Shown: one piece after another, positions 17,981-24,893 of the stretch
How the letters are laid out: each line of letters starts with the position of its first letter
Position numbering within the stretch: position 1 is the first letter of the stretch
NCBI RefSeq assembly: GCF_900290235.1
Contig: NZ_OLMK01000126.1
Location: 1-64,000 of the forward strand
Origin: Streptomyces sp. MA5143a
Lineage (GTDB): Bacteria; Actinomycetota; Actinomycetes; Streptomycetales; Streptomycetaceae
Direction: 5' to 3'
Length of the DNA stretch: 64,000 bases
Translations under genes and position numbers: made by a program
Notes under the pieces: generated by a model
Databases searched by the model: none
Told to the model about the DNA's origin: nothing
Seen by the model: the letters and a program-made list of their open reading frames with translations, nothing else

Positions 17981-18364
17981 GTGACGGGGTCGGTTTCGAG
18001 GCCGTCGGCGGCAACGTCGGCCGATGTGATGCGGGCGCGGGCCGAGACGGAGGTGAACCTTCCGGCTCCGCTGGTGGCACTGTGGAGCGTGAGGGACGGC
18101 CTTCTCACCGAGTCCGGTGTCGCGGTGTACGCGGCGGGGGACATCGGTGAACGCAACGCCACGTACGAAGTCGCGCAGTATGCACCGGGTTTCCTTCTCG
18201 TCGGCGATGACAGTGGTGGCCGCGGATTCCTCCTGCGTGCCGATGACTCGGACTCCGCCGTGTTCTCCTCCGGGCTGGGTGATCTGGACCCTGCGGACTT
18301 CGACGTCGTGTCCCCAGACTTCGCGTCCTGGATCGAATCGCTTGGTCCTGCCCGTTCCTGTTGA
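17981..18364 (+). CDS. SMI1/KNR4 (SUKH)-family protein
   Basis: The start is GTG 17981 with GGAGGGG about 7 bases upstream; the longer frame from 17864 has an implausible Gly/Cys-rich leader. The protein has 127 residues and the SUKH pattern: NLPAPLVALWSVRDGLL, GVAVYAAGDIGERNATYEV, and YAPGFLLVGDDSGGRGFLLR, ending FASWIESLG. SUKH proteins include many immunity proteins against polymorphic or contact-dependent toxins. No toxin gene is next to it, so it is either an orphan immunity gene or has another role. IS701 debris follows immediately. Confidence 0.75.
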   Translation: MTGSVSRPSAATSADVMRARAETEVNLPAPLVALWSVRDGLLTESGVAVYAAGDIGERNATYEVAQYAPGFLLVGDDSGGRGFLLRADDSDSAVFSSGLGDLDPADFDVVSPDFASWIESLGPARSC

Positions 18365-18437
18365 CAAGGGGCACCCTCGGGTTCGCTTGCCGGCGTGGGC
18401 TGGACGAGTCGATCGCGCTGGTAGATCTTGTGCGGAC

Positions 18438-18654
18438 ATGGGTACGGCCACCGCTGATCATCGGTGTGTGAAGACTGAAGATCATGCGGTGGCCGTGGGC
18501 CACAGCGTTGACCCTGCCTGTTGGCAGGAGGCGTTCGAGGTCCTGATGGGCCGGATAGCGGGCCGGTTCGCGCGGGTTGAGCCCCGGCGCCGGGTGAGGG
18601 ACTTGGTGTGGGGGCTGCTGTCGGACCTGCCACGCAAGAACTGCTGGTCGATCC
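18438..18654 (+). pseudogene. IS701-family transposase, N-terminal fragment
   Basis: From ATG 18438 about 72 codons match the start of IS701 transposases: SVDPACWQEAFEVLMGRIAG, RFARVEPRRRVRDLVWGLLS, and DLPRKNCWSI. Homology stops abruptly at about 18654, where the sequence becomes part of a different gene on the opposite strand. The catalytic domain is absent. It is distinct from the IS701 remnant near 2 kb, which lacks the N-terminus. Confidence 0.75.
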
Positions 18655-18900
18655 CTCGTCCGGCTTTCCGTCCCCTCGGAAAGTCAGAGTGGTCGTCCCT
18701 GCCCGGGGCCGCGTACTCCCACTCCGCCTCGCTGGGCAGCCGGAAGGGCAACGCCCCGAGCAGGTCGTCCAAGTCGTCCTCGAAGCGGGCCGTGCGTGCA
18801 TCCGAGTCGGCGAAGCTGTCCTGTACTCCGGCAGCCAGTGCCGTGCTTGCGCCACCGTGAGCGGATGGCGGACGATCAAGACTCCGGAACGCGGTTGCCG
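18655..18900 (-). pseudogene. Formylglycine-generating enzyme (SUMF1/FGE-sulfatase) fragment
   Basis: The minus strand from about 18900 reads HPLTVAQARHWLPEY, then in a second frame TARFEDDLDDLLGALPFRLP and SEAEWEYAA, then in the first frame TTLTFRGDGKPDEG up to the junction at 18655. RLPSEAEWEYA is the hallmark of FGE-sulfatase-domain proteins. Both ends are missing and there are at least two frame changes. The right-hand junction with the IS701 fragment suggests that transposition or recombination cut the gene. Confidence 0.65.
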
Positions 18901-19125
18901 CCCCCGTCAGCGGCGCCGGCTTCCCTAAGCGCCGTCGCTTCCCACGCTGACGGGAAGAATCACAGTCCGAGTGCCCGCCTCCGACGTGGTGTCGCCTTGG
19001 ACGCGCCGCCCGTTCATCCGCTCGGGCTCGGCGAGACGGACGCGGACGCGGACGTGGACGCGAAGATTGTCGAGGTGGACGTCTCGGTGAATGGTGGGAA
19101 TCTTCAGCTTGGCAGGCGCCCGCTA

Positions 19126-19452
19126 TCAACCGGCAGCCAGTGAAGAGACCAGCACCGCCCCGAATCCGAGGACGACCAACTGCACGATGCCAGGAATGCG
19201 CCATCCAAGGGCGAGGAGGCCACCGCCTGTCACTACCGCGCCGCCTCCCAGAAGCCACAATGCCTGCGACGCCGCCCGCGACGCACTCGACGGAACGACG
19301 CCATCGCTTTCGTAGCTGTCGGCCCAGCCCGCCATCCCAACGCTGTACACCGACCAAGCGATGAGCATGAAGTCGATGACGAGTAGCGCCACGCTGACCC
19401 CGATCTGCTGACCGGTTGACGGCTCGTTCGCGCGTCTCATACCCACTGCCAT
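19126..19452 (-). CDS. Small multi-span membrane protein, unknown function
   Basis: 108 residues from ATG 19452 (or ATG 19440). Three hydrophobic segments are visible: IGVSVALLVIDFMLIAWSVY, ALWLLGGGAVVTGGGLLALG and GIVQLVVLGFGAVLVSSLAA. The topology and length fit small Streptomyces membrane proteins of unknown role. It stands alone at the edge of the accessory region, with no obvious partner. Confidence 0.6.
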   Translation of the reverse strand: MAVGMRRANEPSTGQQIGVSVALLVIDFMLIAWSVYSVGMAGWADSYESDGVVPSSASRAASQALWLLGGGAVVTGGGLLALGWRIPGIVQLVVLGFGAVLVSSLAAG

Positions 19453-19765
19453 CCTGTCTGCCGGCCACTATCCAGTACATGCATGCGGTCAGCATGGTGG
19501 TCGCAGCGCGCCTGCACATGAGCACAGGTACTCAGACGCACCGTTCTCGTCGAGCACCGAACCGGATCTGTCGCCCGTGCCCCAGTCGTGCCCGATCGAG
19601 CGGGAAACCAGGGGGAACACCGGGCCTTCACGGTAGCCGGACATGTGAACGGCCCGACCAAACACCCAGCTCAGGGACCGTTCTGCCGTTCTCACTGCTC
19701 ATCGTCAAGATCGGCGGCGGCTTGACTCTGCCCTTGCCACTCCACCGACCTCGGCGTGTGACGTG
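19453..19765. other. Intergenic region before the arsenic island
   Basis: No supported gene. A minus-strand frame of 68 codons (19489-19695) has no recognisable family or ribosome site and is not called. Confidence 0.4.
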
Positions 19766-20269
19766 TCAGAGCGCCGGGCTCCGGCGCTCGATCAGTACGA
19801 CGTCGCGCCATACGCCCTGATGTCGACCGAGGCGCTCGCGCGTACCGACGACGCGGAAGCCCACCTTGTGATGGACGGCGAGGCTGGCGGCGTTCTCGGG
19901 GAAGATGCCGGATTGGATCGTCCAGATCCCGGCGGCCTCGGTGGACCTGATCAATTCGCGGAGCAGTGCGGCTCCGACGCCGTGGCCGCGTGCGTCGGGG
20001 TGGACGTACACCGAGTGCTCGACGACGCCGGCGTACGCGCACCGGTCGGAGACCGGCACGGCCGCGACCCAGCCCAGGACCAAGCCCGCGTCGTCGAGGG
20101 CGACGTATCGGTGTCGCGGAAGCTTTGTCTCGTCGAACTCTTCCCAGGTGGGGGCGGTGGTCTCGAAGGTGGCTCCGCCTTCGTCGATGCCCAGTTGGTA
20201 GATCGTCAGGACCTGGTGGGCGTGCTCGGCGCACATCGAGGTGATGCGGTACTGGTCAGCCGCGCCCAT
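19766..20269 (-). CDS. GNAT acetyltransferase, phosphinothricin/arsinothricin N-acetyltransferase-like
   Basis: A 167-residue GNAT enzyme of the Pat/Bar/ArsN type. It has YQLGIDEGGATFETTAPTWE near the N-terminus (the family's substrate-side motif with xATFE), the acetyl-CoA loop HPDARGHGVGAALLRELI, and a C-terminal VHHKVGFRVVGTRERLG. It lies two bases after arsC and is clearly in the same operon. In ars clusters such enzymes (ArsN1) are known to acetylate and detoxify the arsenic antibiotic arsinothricin, and the context makes that the likely role here. General phosphinothricin acetylation is the alternative. Confidence 0.8.
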   Translation of the reverse strand: MGAADQYRITSMCAEHAHQVLTIYQLGIDEGGATFETTAPTWEEFDETKLPRHRYVALDDAGLVLGWVAAVPVSDRCAYAGVVEHSVYVHPDARGHGVGAALLRELIRSTEAAGIWTIQSGIFPENAASLAVHHKVGFRVVGTRERLGRHQGVWRDVVLIERRSPAL

Positions 20270-20271
20270 GG

Positions 20272-20688
20272 TCAGCTCGCCGGGGCGATTTCGTCGACCA
20301 GGCCGCGGATGCGCTTTTCGATTTCGTCGCGGATCGGGCGGACCTCTTCGACTCCCTGTCCGGCCGGGTCGGGGAGCTCCCAGTCCACGTAGCGCTTGCC
20401 GGGGAAGACCGGGCAGGTGTCGCCGCAGCCCATGGTGATGACGACGTCGGACGCCTGGACGGCCTCCACGGTGAGCACCTTGGGGACCTCGGCCGAGATG
20501 TCGATGCCCACCTCCGCCAACGCCTCCACCACGGCGGTGTTCACGGTGCCGGCGGGGGCGGAACCGGCGGAGCGCACCTGGACGCGGTCGCCCGCGAGGT
20601 GGGTGAGGAAGGCGGCGGCCATCTGGGAGCGGCCGGCGTTGTGGACGCAGACGAACAGCACGGAGGGGCGCGTGTCGGGAGTGGTCAT
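20272..20688 (-). CDS. Arsenate reductase, low-molecular-weight phosphatase type
   Basis: 138 residues from ATG 20688 (GTG 20691 just before). The P-loop CVHNAGRS (CX5R, residues about 14-21) follows a beta strand (PSVLFV). Further Cys residues occur in VVITMGCGDTCPVFPGKRYV, and the catalytic Asp lies in the WELPDPAG loop. The enzyme reduces arsenate to arsenite in the cytoplasm, with thioredoxin or mycothiol/mycoredoxin as donor in actinobacteria. It is downstream of arsR and the aquaporin and upstream of the acetyltransferase. Confidence 0.9.
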   Translation of the reverse strand: MTTPDTRPSVLFVCVHNAGRSQMAAAFLTHLAGDRVQVRSAGSAPAGTVNTAVVEALAEVGIDISAEVPKVLTVEAVQASDVVITMGCGDTCPVFPGKRYVDWELPDPAGQGVEEVRPIRDEIEKRIRGLVDEIAPAS

Positions 20689-20715
20689 CACGGTGGTCTT
20701 TCTGAGCAGGGCGGG

Positions 20716-21450
20716 TCAGGGGGTGGCGAGTTCGGGTTCGCCGTCGGTGACGACGGCGCCGGTCTGTGCCGGTGCGGGGTGGGTGAAGACCGCGGCGACC
20801 AGGGCGAGGCCGATGACGGCGCCGGCGAGCTGGGCCACGATGAACGGGATGACCGAGGCGGGTGCGATGCCCGCGAACGTGTCCGTGAAGGCGCGCCCGA
20901 TGGTGACGGCCGGATTGGCGAACGACGTGGAGGACGTGAACCAGTACGCCGCGCCGATGTAGGAGGCCACGGCGACGGGGGCGAGCTGGGCGCGGCCGGT
21001 GCGGGTGAGGCCGAAGACGAGCAGGACGAGCCCGGCGGTCGCGACCAGTTCACCGAGCCACAGGTGACCGGCGGAGCGGTCATGGGTGGACCACTGGATC
21101 AGCGGCTCGGCGAACATGGCATCGGCCAGGACGGCGCCACCGATCGCCCCGGCCGTCTGGGCCGGGAGGTACGCGGCCAGGTCCCGGAGGGTCAGCCCGT
21201 CGGGGGTGCGGCGGCCGGTGAACCAGGCCGCGAGGGTCACCACGGGATTGAAGTGCGCGCCGGAGACCGGCCCGAACAGCGCGATGAGCACGCCCAGGCC
21301 GAACACGGTGGCCAGGGAGTTGGCGAGCAACTGGACGCCGACGTCATCGGTCAGTTCGGTGGCCTGGATGCCGGAGCCGACCACCACCGCGACCAGGGCG
21401 GCCGACCCCACCGCCTCAGCGAGGGCCCGGCGGCCGAGCGATGCGCTCAC
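20716..21450 (-). CDS. MIP-family aquaglyceroporin (AqpS-like) of the ars operon
   Basis: The start is GTG 21450, overlapping the arsR stop by 4 bases. About 244 residues with six spans and the two pore half-helices: GPVSGAHFNPVVTLAAW (NPV instead of NPA) and SSTSFANPAVTIGRAFTD (NPA, followed by Arg). In some ars operons an aquaglyceroporin (AqpS in Sinorhizobium) replaces the ArsB/Acr3 pump and lets trivalent arsenicals leave down their gradient after arsenate reduction. No pump is present here, so the same logic fits. It could also pass methylarsenite. Confidence 0.85.
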   Translation of the reverse strand: MSASLGRRALAEAVGSAALVAVVVGSGIQATELTDDVGVQLLANSLATVFGLGVLIALFGPVSGAHFNPVVTLAAWFTGRRTPDGLTLRDLAAYLPAQTAGAIGGAVLADAMFAEPLIQWSTHDRSAGHLWLGELVATAGLVLLVFGLTRTGRAQLAPVAVASYIGAAYWFTSSTSFANPAVTIGRAFTDTFAGIAPASVIPFIVAQLAGAVIGLALVAAVFTHPAPAQTGAVVTDGEPELATP

Positions 21451-21827
21451 GCGGTCGCCTCGGCCGTCTGCGTGGTCGCCAGGAACGCGGACAGCCGGTC
21501 CAGGGTGGTGGGCAGCACCCAGTAGTACACCCATGTCCCGCGACGCTCGCAGTCGATCAGTCCCGCCTGCCGGAGCAGCTTCAGGTGATGCGAGATCGTC
21601 GGCTGGGAGAGGTCGAAGGCCGGGGTCAGGTCACACACGCAGACCTCGCCGCCCGACCGCGAAGCGATCATCGACAGCAGTCGCAGCCGGACCGGGTCGC
21701 CCAGCGCCTTGAAGACCTTCGCCAGGTCGGCCGCCTGGACGTCATCCAGAGGGGCGGTCACCAGCCCCGGGCAGCAACCGGCGGGCCCGTCGTCCTGCCC
21801 GATCACCACAAGCTCTTGCTTCGACAT
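21447..21827 (-). CDS. ArsR-family arsenite-responsive repressor
   Basis: The start is ATG 21827 (MSKQELVVIGQDD); a longer frame to 21884 lacks a ribosome site and would cover the promoter. 126 residues with a winged helix. The recognition helix is AFDLSQPTISHHLKLLRQAG, preceded by the metalloid site EVCVCDL, with two Cys as in classic ArsR. A further CCPG near residue 18 may add a ligand. It is first in the arsR-aqp-arsC-arsN operon and divergent from arsI. It should derepress both on As(III) or methylarsenite binding. Confidence 0.92.
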   Translation of the reverse strand: MSKQELVVIGQDDGPAGCCPGLVTAPLDDVQAADLAKVFKALGDPVRLRLLSMIASRSGGEVCVCDLTPAFDLSQPTISHHLKLLRQAGLIDCERRGTWVYYWVLPTTLDRLSAFLATTQTAEATA

Positions 21828-21907
21828 TCTTCTATGTTGACGTTTCTCGATCCAAGGCGCAAGCTTTGTATCGACAGACATCAATGCAAGCAGATCGGAG
21901 TCACGTC
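21828..21907. promoter_or_regulatory. Divergent ars promoter with candidate ArsR operator
   Basis: This 80-base gap between arsR and arsI is AT-richer than its surroundings. It contains ATCGACAGACATCAAT at 21870-21885, an imperfect dyad of ATCGA/TCAAT half-sites resembling ArsR boxes, and a second TCGAT at 21847-21851. Both operons probably share this control region. Confidence 0.55.
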
Positions 21908-22378
21908 ATGTCCCGTGCCCAGCTCGCCCTGCGCGTCAGCGACCTCGAAGCCTCGATCACCTTCTACTCGAAGCTCTTCGGCACCGAACCGGCCAAGCGC
22001 CGCGAGGGCTACGCCAACTTCGCCATCGCCGAACCCCCGCTCAAGCTCGTACTCATCGAGGGCGAGCCCGGCGAGGAGACCCGCCTGGACCATCTCGGCG
22101 TCGAGGTCGAGTCCAGTGACCAGGTCAACGCCGCCACCACCCGCCTGAAGGACGCCGGCCTGGCCACCTTCGAGGAGAACGACACCTCCTGCTGCTACGC
22201 CCTCCAGGACAAGGTGTGGGTCCACGGCCCCGGCAAGGAGCCGTGGGAGGTCTACGTCGTCAAGGCCGACGCCGACACCCTCGGCAAGAGCGCCGACCCC
22301 AACGCCACCGGCGACACCTGCTGCGCCGGCCAGGCCACCGAGGAGGCCCCGGCGGCTGTCGGGTGTTCCTGCGGCTGA
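21908..22378 (+). CDS. ArsI/CadI-family C-As lyase (VOC dioxygenase)
   Basis: 156 residues from ATG 21908, with GGAG upstream. It is a VOC-fold enzyme with the CadI/ArsI signature: SRAQLALRVSDLEASITFY (metal-ligand Gln near residue 5), LDHLGVEVES (His ligand), the vicinal Cys pair in NDTSCCYALQDKVWVHGPG, and Glu in EPWEVYVVKADA. ArsI enzymes use Fe(II) and O2 to cleave the C-As bond of methylarsenite and related organoarsenicals. The C-terminal tail is Cys-rich (DTCCAGQ, VGCSCG), as in CadI. Divergent from arsR, it is likely ArsR-controlled. Confidence 0.88.
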   Translation: MSRAQLALRVSDLEASITFYSKLFGTEPAKRREGYANFAIAEPPLKLVLIEGEPGEETRLDHLGVEVESSDQVNAATTRLKDAGLATFEENDTSCCYALQDKVWVHGPGKEPWEVYVVKADADTLGKSADPNATGDTCCAGQATEEAPAAVGCSCG

Positions 22379-22864
22379 CCAGCCCCACTACCGGCGCGAG
22401 CGGGCGGTTGCAACGGCACTGCGGTTGCGGCGGGCAGCGTGCCGGACGTCTGTCCACGTGCTCGGCGGGGCACCGCCCGCACCGGCGGTGCGCCCTCCCA
22501 GGTCCGAACAGCGGACCAGCGGCGATCTACGGATCCGTCGACAAGGCCCGCTACAGCATCGCGGACTCCAAGGGCGTCCGGAGGAATCGCGTGGCCAGTA
22601 CGCCGAGGTGGACCGCGCCCCACGCGGCCTCGGCGTGATCGCGCGGCGTCCGGACGAACCCGAGCACGATCCCCACCCCGCGTTACCCGGCTCCTGGCCA
22701 CCCGGCCCCGTCACCGTCGACGACGCTTCTCGGCTCCCACGCAAACGCGCCACATTCGCGCGCACGCCCACGTCAGTCATGTCCATGCCTTCCGCGTCGA
22801 GGGATTGCTCCCTTAGGCTCCTCCGCCGGACCGCAGGTGTTACCGACGGTAGGGGAGATCGGTC
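22379..22864. other. 486-base region without a supported gene
   Basis: GC-rich sequence with several long overlapping frames but none with a family match, convincing start or ribosome site. A purine-rich GGTAGGGGAGAT just before 22865 serves the next gene. I see no terminator hairpin after arsI. Confidence 0.5.
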
Positions 22865-24637
22865 ATGGGGCGAACGGGCAGCACTCGACGCACCTTTGTG
22901 GTGGGGGCCGCGGCCGCAGGCGGGGCGGTGGCGCTGGGCACCGGCACGGCGGCTTCAGCGGCACCGGCGCAGGGACGGCAGCAGGCCGTCGCCGTGCTCG
23001 GCGGTGGCGTCGCCGGGCTGACCGCCGCGCATGAACTCGCCGAGCGGGGCTTCGCGGTGACCGTCTACGAGCGTCGGGCACTCGGCGGCAAGGCCCGCTC
23101 CATGGGCGTACCGGACAGCGCGAAGGGAAACCGCAAGCCACTGCCCGCGGAGCACGGGTTCCGCTTCATCCCGGGGATCTACCACAACCTCCCCGACACG
23201 ATGCGGCGCATCCCCTTTCCCGGGAACGCGGGCGGTGTCCGGGACAACCTGATCGCACCGAAGGAGATGATGTTCGCGCGGAACAACGGCCGCGAGGATC
23301 TGCGGATACCCATCCCCGGGGAGAAGGAGCCCGCCGAGCTCACCCTCGACGACATCAGACGCGCCCTCACCGGCCTCATGGAGACGGGGTTCAATCTTCC
23401 CCTGCATGAGATCGCGTACTTCGTGAACCGCGCCGTCGTCTTCCTGACCAGTTGCGACGCGCGCCGCAACTCCACCTGGGAAGCCACCCCTTGGTGGACT
23501 TTCGTACGCGCCGGGCAGATGTCGAAGGAGTACCAGCGCATCCTCGCGGTCGGCATCACCCGCAACATCGTCGCCACCAAGGCTGAGGTGGCCAGCACCC
23601 GTACGGTCGGCACCCTCGGCGAGGCCTTCGTGTTCAACGCGCTCGGCCGGGGTGCGGACGGCCCGCCCGACCGGATCCTCAACGCACCCACCAATGAGGC
23701 CTGGATCGACCCCTGGGTGGCTCATCTCACCTCCCTGGGCGTGCAGTTCCGTGTCGGCTGGACCGTGCACGAGGTGAGGCTGGGCGGAGACGGACTGGTC
23801 TCCGAGGCCGTCATCGAGGACAGGGACGGCGTCCTTCGCTCCATCACCGCCGATCACTATGTCTCCGCCATGCCGGTGGAGCACGCGCGGCGCACCTGGA
23901 GTGCCGGATTACGGGCTGCCGACCCGCAGTTGGCGCGCTGCGACAAGCTGCGGACGGACTGGATGACGGGCATTCAGTTCTATCTGACCGAGACGCCGCC
24001 CGTGGTACAGGGCCACTTCAACTGCATCGACTCGCCGTGGTCGCTGACCGCGATCGCCCAGGCCCGGCACTGGCCAGGGCGGGACTTCGCCGCCGACTAC
24101 GGCGACGGCGTGGCCAAGGAGTGTCTGTCGGTGGATATCTCCGAGTGGGACAAGCCCGGCGTCCTGTACGGCAAAACGGCCAAACAGTGCACCCGCGAGG
24201 AGGTCGCAGGCGAGGTGTGGGCGCAGCTCAAGGACGCACTCAACGACACCGGCAGGACGGTGCTGCGCGACGGCACACTGCACTCGTGGTTCCTGGACCC
24301 CGGAGTGGACGGGATCGGCACCCCGCACCCGACCAACCAGGACGAGCTGCTGATCCACCCCGTGGGCACGCTGCACAACCGCCCTTCGGCCAGGACCACG
24401 GTCCCGAACTTCTTCCTGTCCGGGGACTACGTCGCCGTGGACATCGACCTCGCCACCATGGAGGGCGCGAACGCCTCGGCCCGTCAGGCGGTCAATGCCC
24501 TTTTGGACCAAGCAGGGTCGAGTGCGCCGCGCTGCACGGTCACCCCGCTGTTCCGGCCGCCGGAGCTCGAGAGCCTCAAGCGCCACGACCACTTCCGCTT
24601 CAAGGCCGGCCTGCCGAACGCGTTCGATCTGGGGTGA
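22865..24637 (+). CDS. Secreted (Tat) FAD-dependent oxidoreductase, HpnE/phytoene-desaturase-like
   Basis: 590 residues from ATG 22865 with GGGGAG upstream. A twin-arginine signal peptide (STRRTFVVGAAAAGGAVALG, residues about 6-25) is followed by a classic FAD-binding Rossmann motif (AVLGGGVAGLTAAHELAERG, residues about 43-62). The enzyme therefore folds with its cofactor and is exported. The remainder resembles the NAD(P)-binding/amine-oxidase superfamily, including hydroxysqualene dehydroxylase-like proteins (FFLSGDYVAVDIDLATMEGA near the C-terminus, the FAD-end motif). The substrate is unknown and might be a lipid, terpenoid or amine outside the cell. The gene appears monocistronic. Confidence 0.82.
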   Translation: MGRTGSTRRTFVVGAAAAGGAVALGTGTAASAAPAQGRQQAVAVLGGGVAGLTAAHELAERGFAVTVYERRALGGKARSMGVPDSAKGNRKPLPAEHGFRFIPGIYHNLPDTMRRIPFPGNAGGVRDNLIAPKEMMFARNNGREDLRIPIPGEKEPAELTLDDIRRALTGLMETGFNLPLHEIAYFVNRAVVFLTSCDARRNSTWEATPWWTFVRAGQMSKEYQRILAVGITRNIVATKAEVASTRTVGTLGEAFVFNALGRGADGPPDRILNAPTNEAWIDPWVAHLTSLGVQFRVGWTVHEVRLGGDGLVSEAVIEDRDGVLRSITADHYVSAMPVEHARRTWSAGLRAADPQLARCDKLRTDWMTGIQFYLTETPPVVQGHFNCIDSPWSLTAIAQARHWPGRDFAADYGDGVAKECLSVDISEWDKPGVLYGKTAKQCTREEVAGEVWAQLKDALNDTGRTVLRDGTLHSWFLDPGVDGIGTPHPTNQDELLIHPVGTLHNRPSARTTVPNFFLSGDYVAVDIDLATMEGANASARQAVNALLDQAGSSAPRCTVTPLFRPPELESLKRHDHFRFKAGLPNAFDLG

Positions 24638-24751
24638 TCCCGTCGGGAGCGGTCGCTCGACTGATCAGCCATGCCACCGGCGAGGCACCCTGCTCGTCGC
24701 CCTCCCAGCCACCGACCCGGGGAAGGTGGCGAACGGGATGCGGGCAGGGGC

Positions 24752-24788
24752 GAAAAAATCTGTGGATCTTCACGGCAACCTTTTTCGG
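24752..24788 (+). promoter_or_regulatory. Promoter-like motif shared with the GH74 gene upstream region
   Basis: GAAAAAATCTGTGGATC, then GGCAACCTTTTTCGG. The same composite (GAAAAAA, TGTGGATC, GGCAACC, CTTCG) occurs at 52770-52800 before the other ricin-lectin enzyme gene. GGCAACC looks like a -35 element of an ECF-type sigma factor, with a possible -10 about 16 bases on. It lies about 80 bases before the coding start. Confidence 0.5.
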
Positions 24789-24848
24789 CCTCTCGGACCA
24801 CTAGGCGTTGTCCGGCCAAGTGGTCCGGTCAGATGCAACGGCTGAAAG

Positions 24849-24893
24849 CGAGAGCACAGACATGTCCCTGGAACGAGAGCACAGACATGTCCC
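24849..24893 (+). repeat. 20-bp tandem duplication across the start codon
   Basis: CGAGAGCACAGACATGTCCC occurs at 24849-24868 and again at 24874-24893 (25-bp period). Each copy carries an ATG. Only the first (24862) is in frame with the ricin-lectin gene; the second opens a different frame. Confidence 0.85.

Noticed and set aside
18482..19525. Long minus-strand frame carrying FRLPSEAEWEYAA as an intact gene
   Set aside because: Only a short middle part is FGE-like; the rest is Arg-rich nonsense and the domain continues in another frame.
19489..19695. Small minus-strand ORF of 68 codons
   Set aside because: No family resemblance, ribosome site or conserved context.
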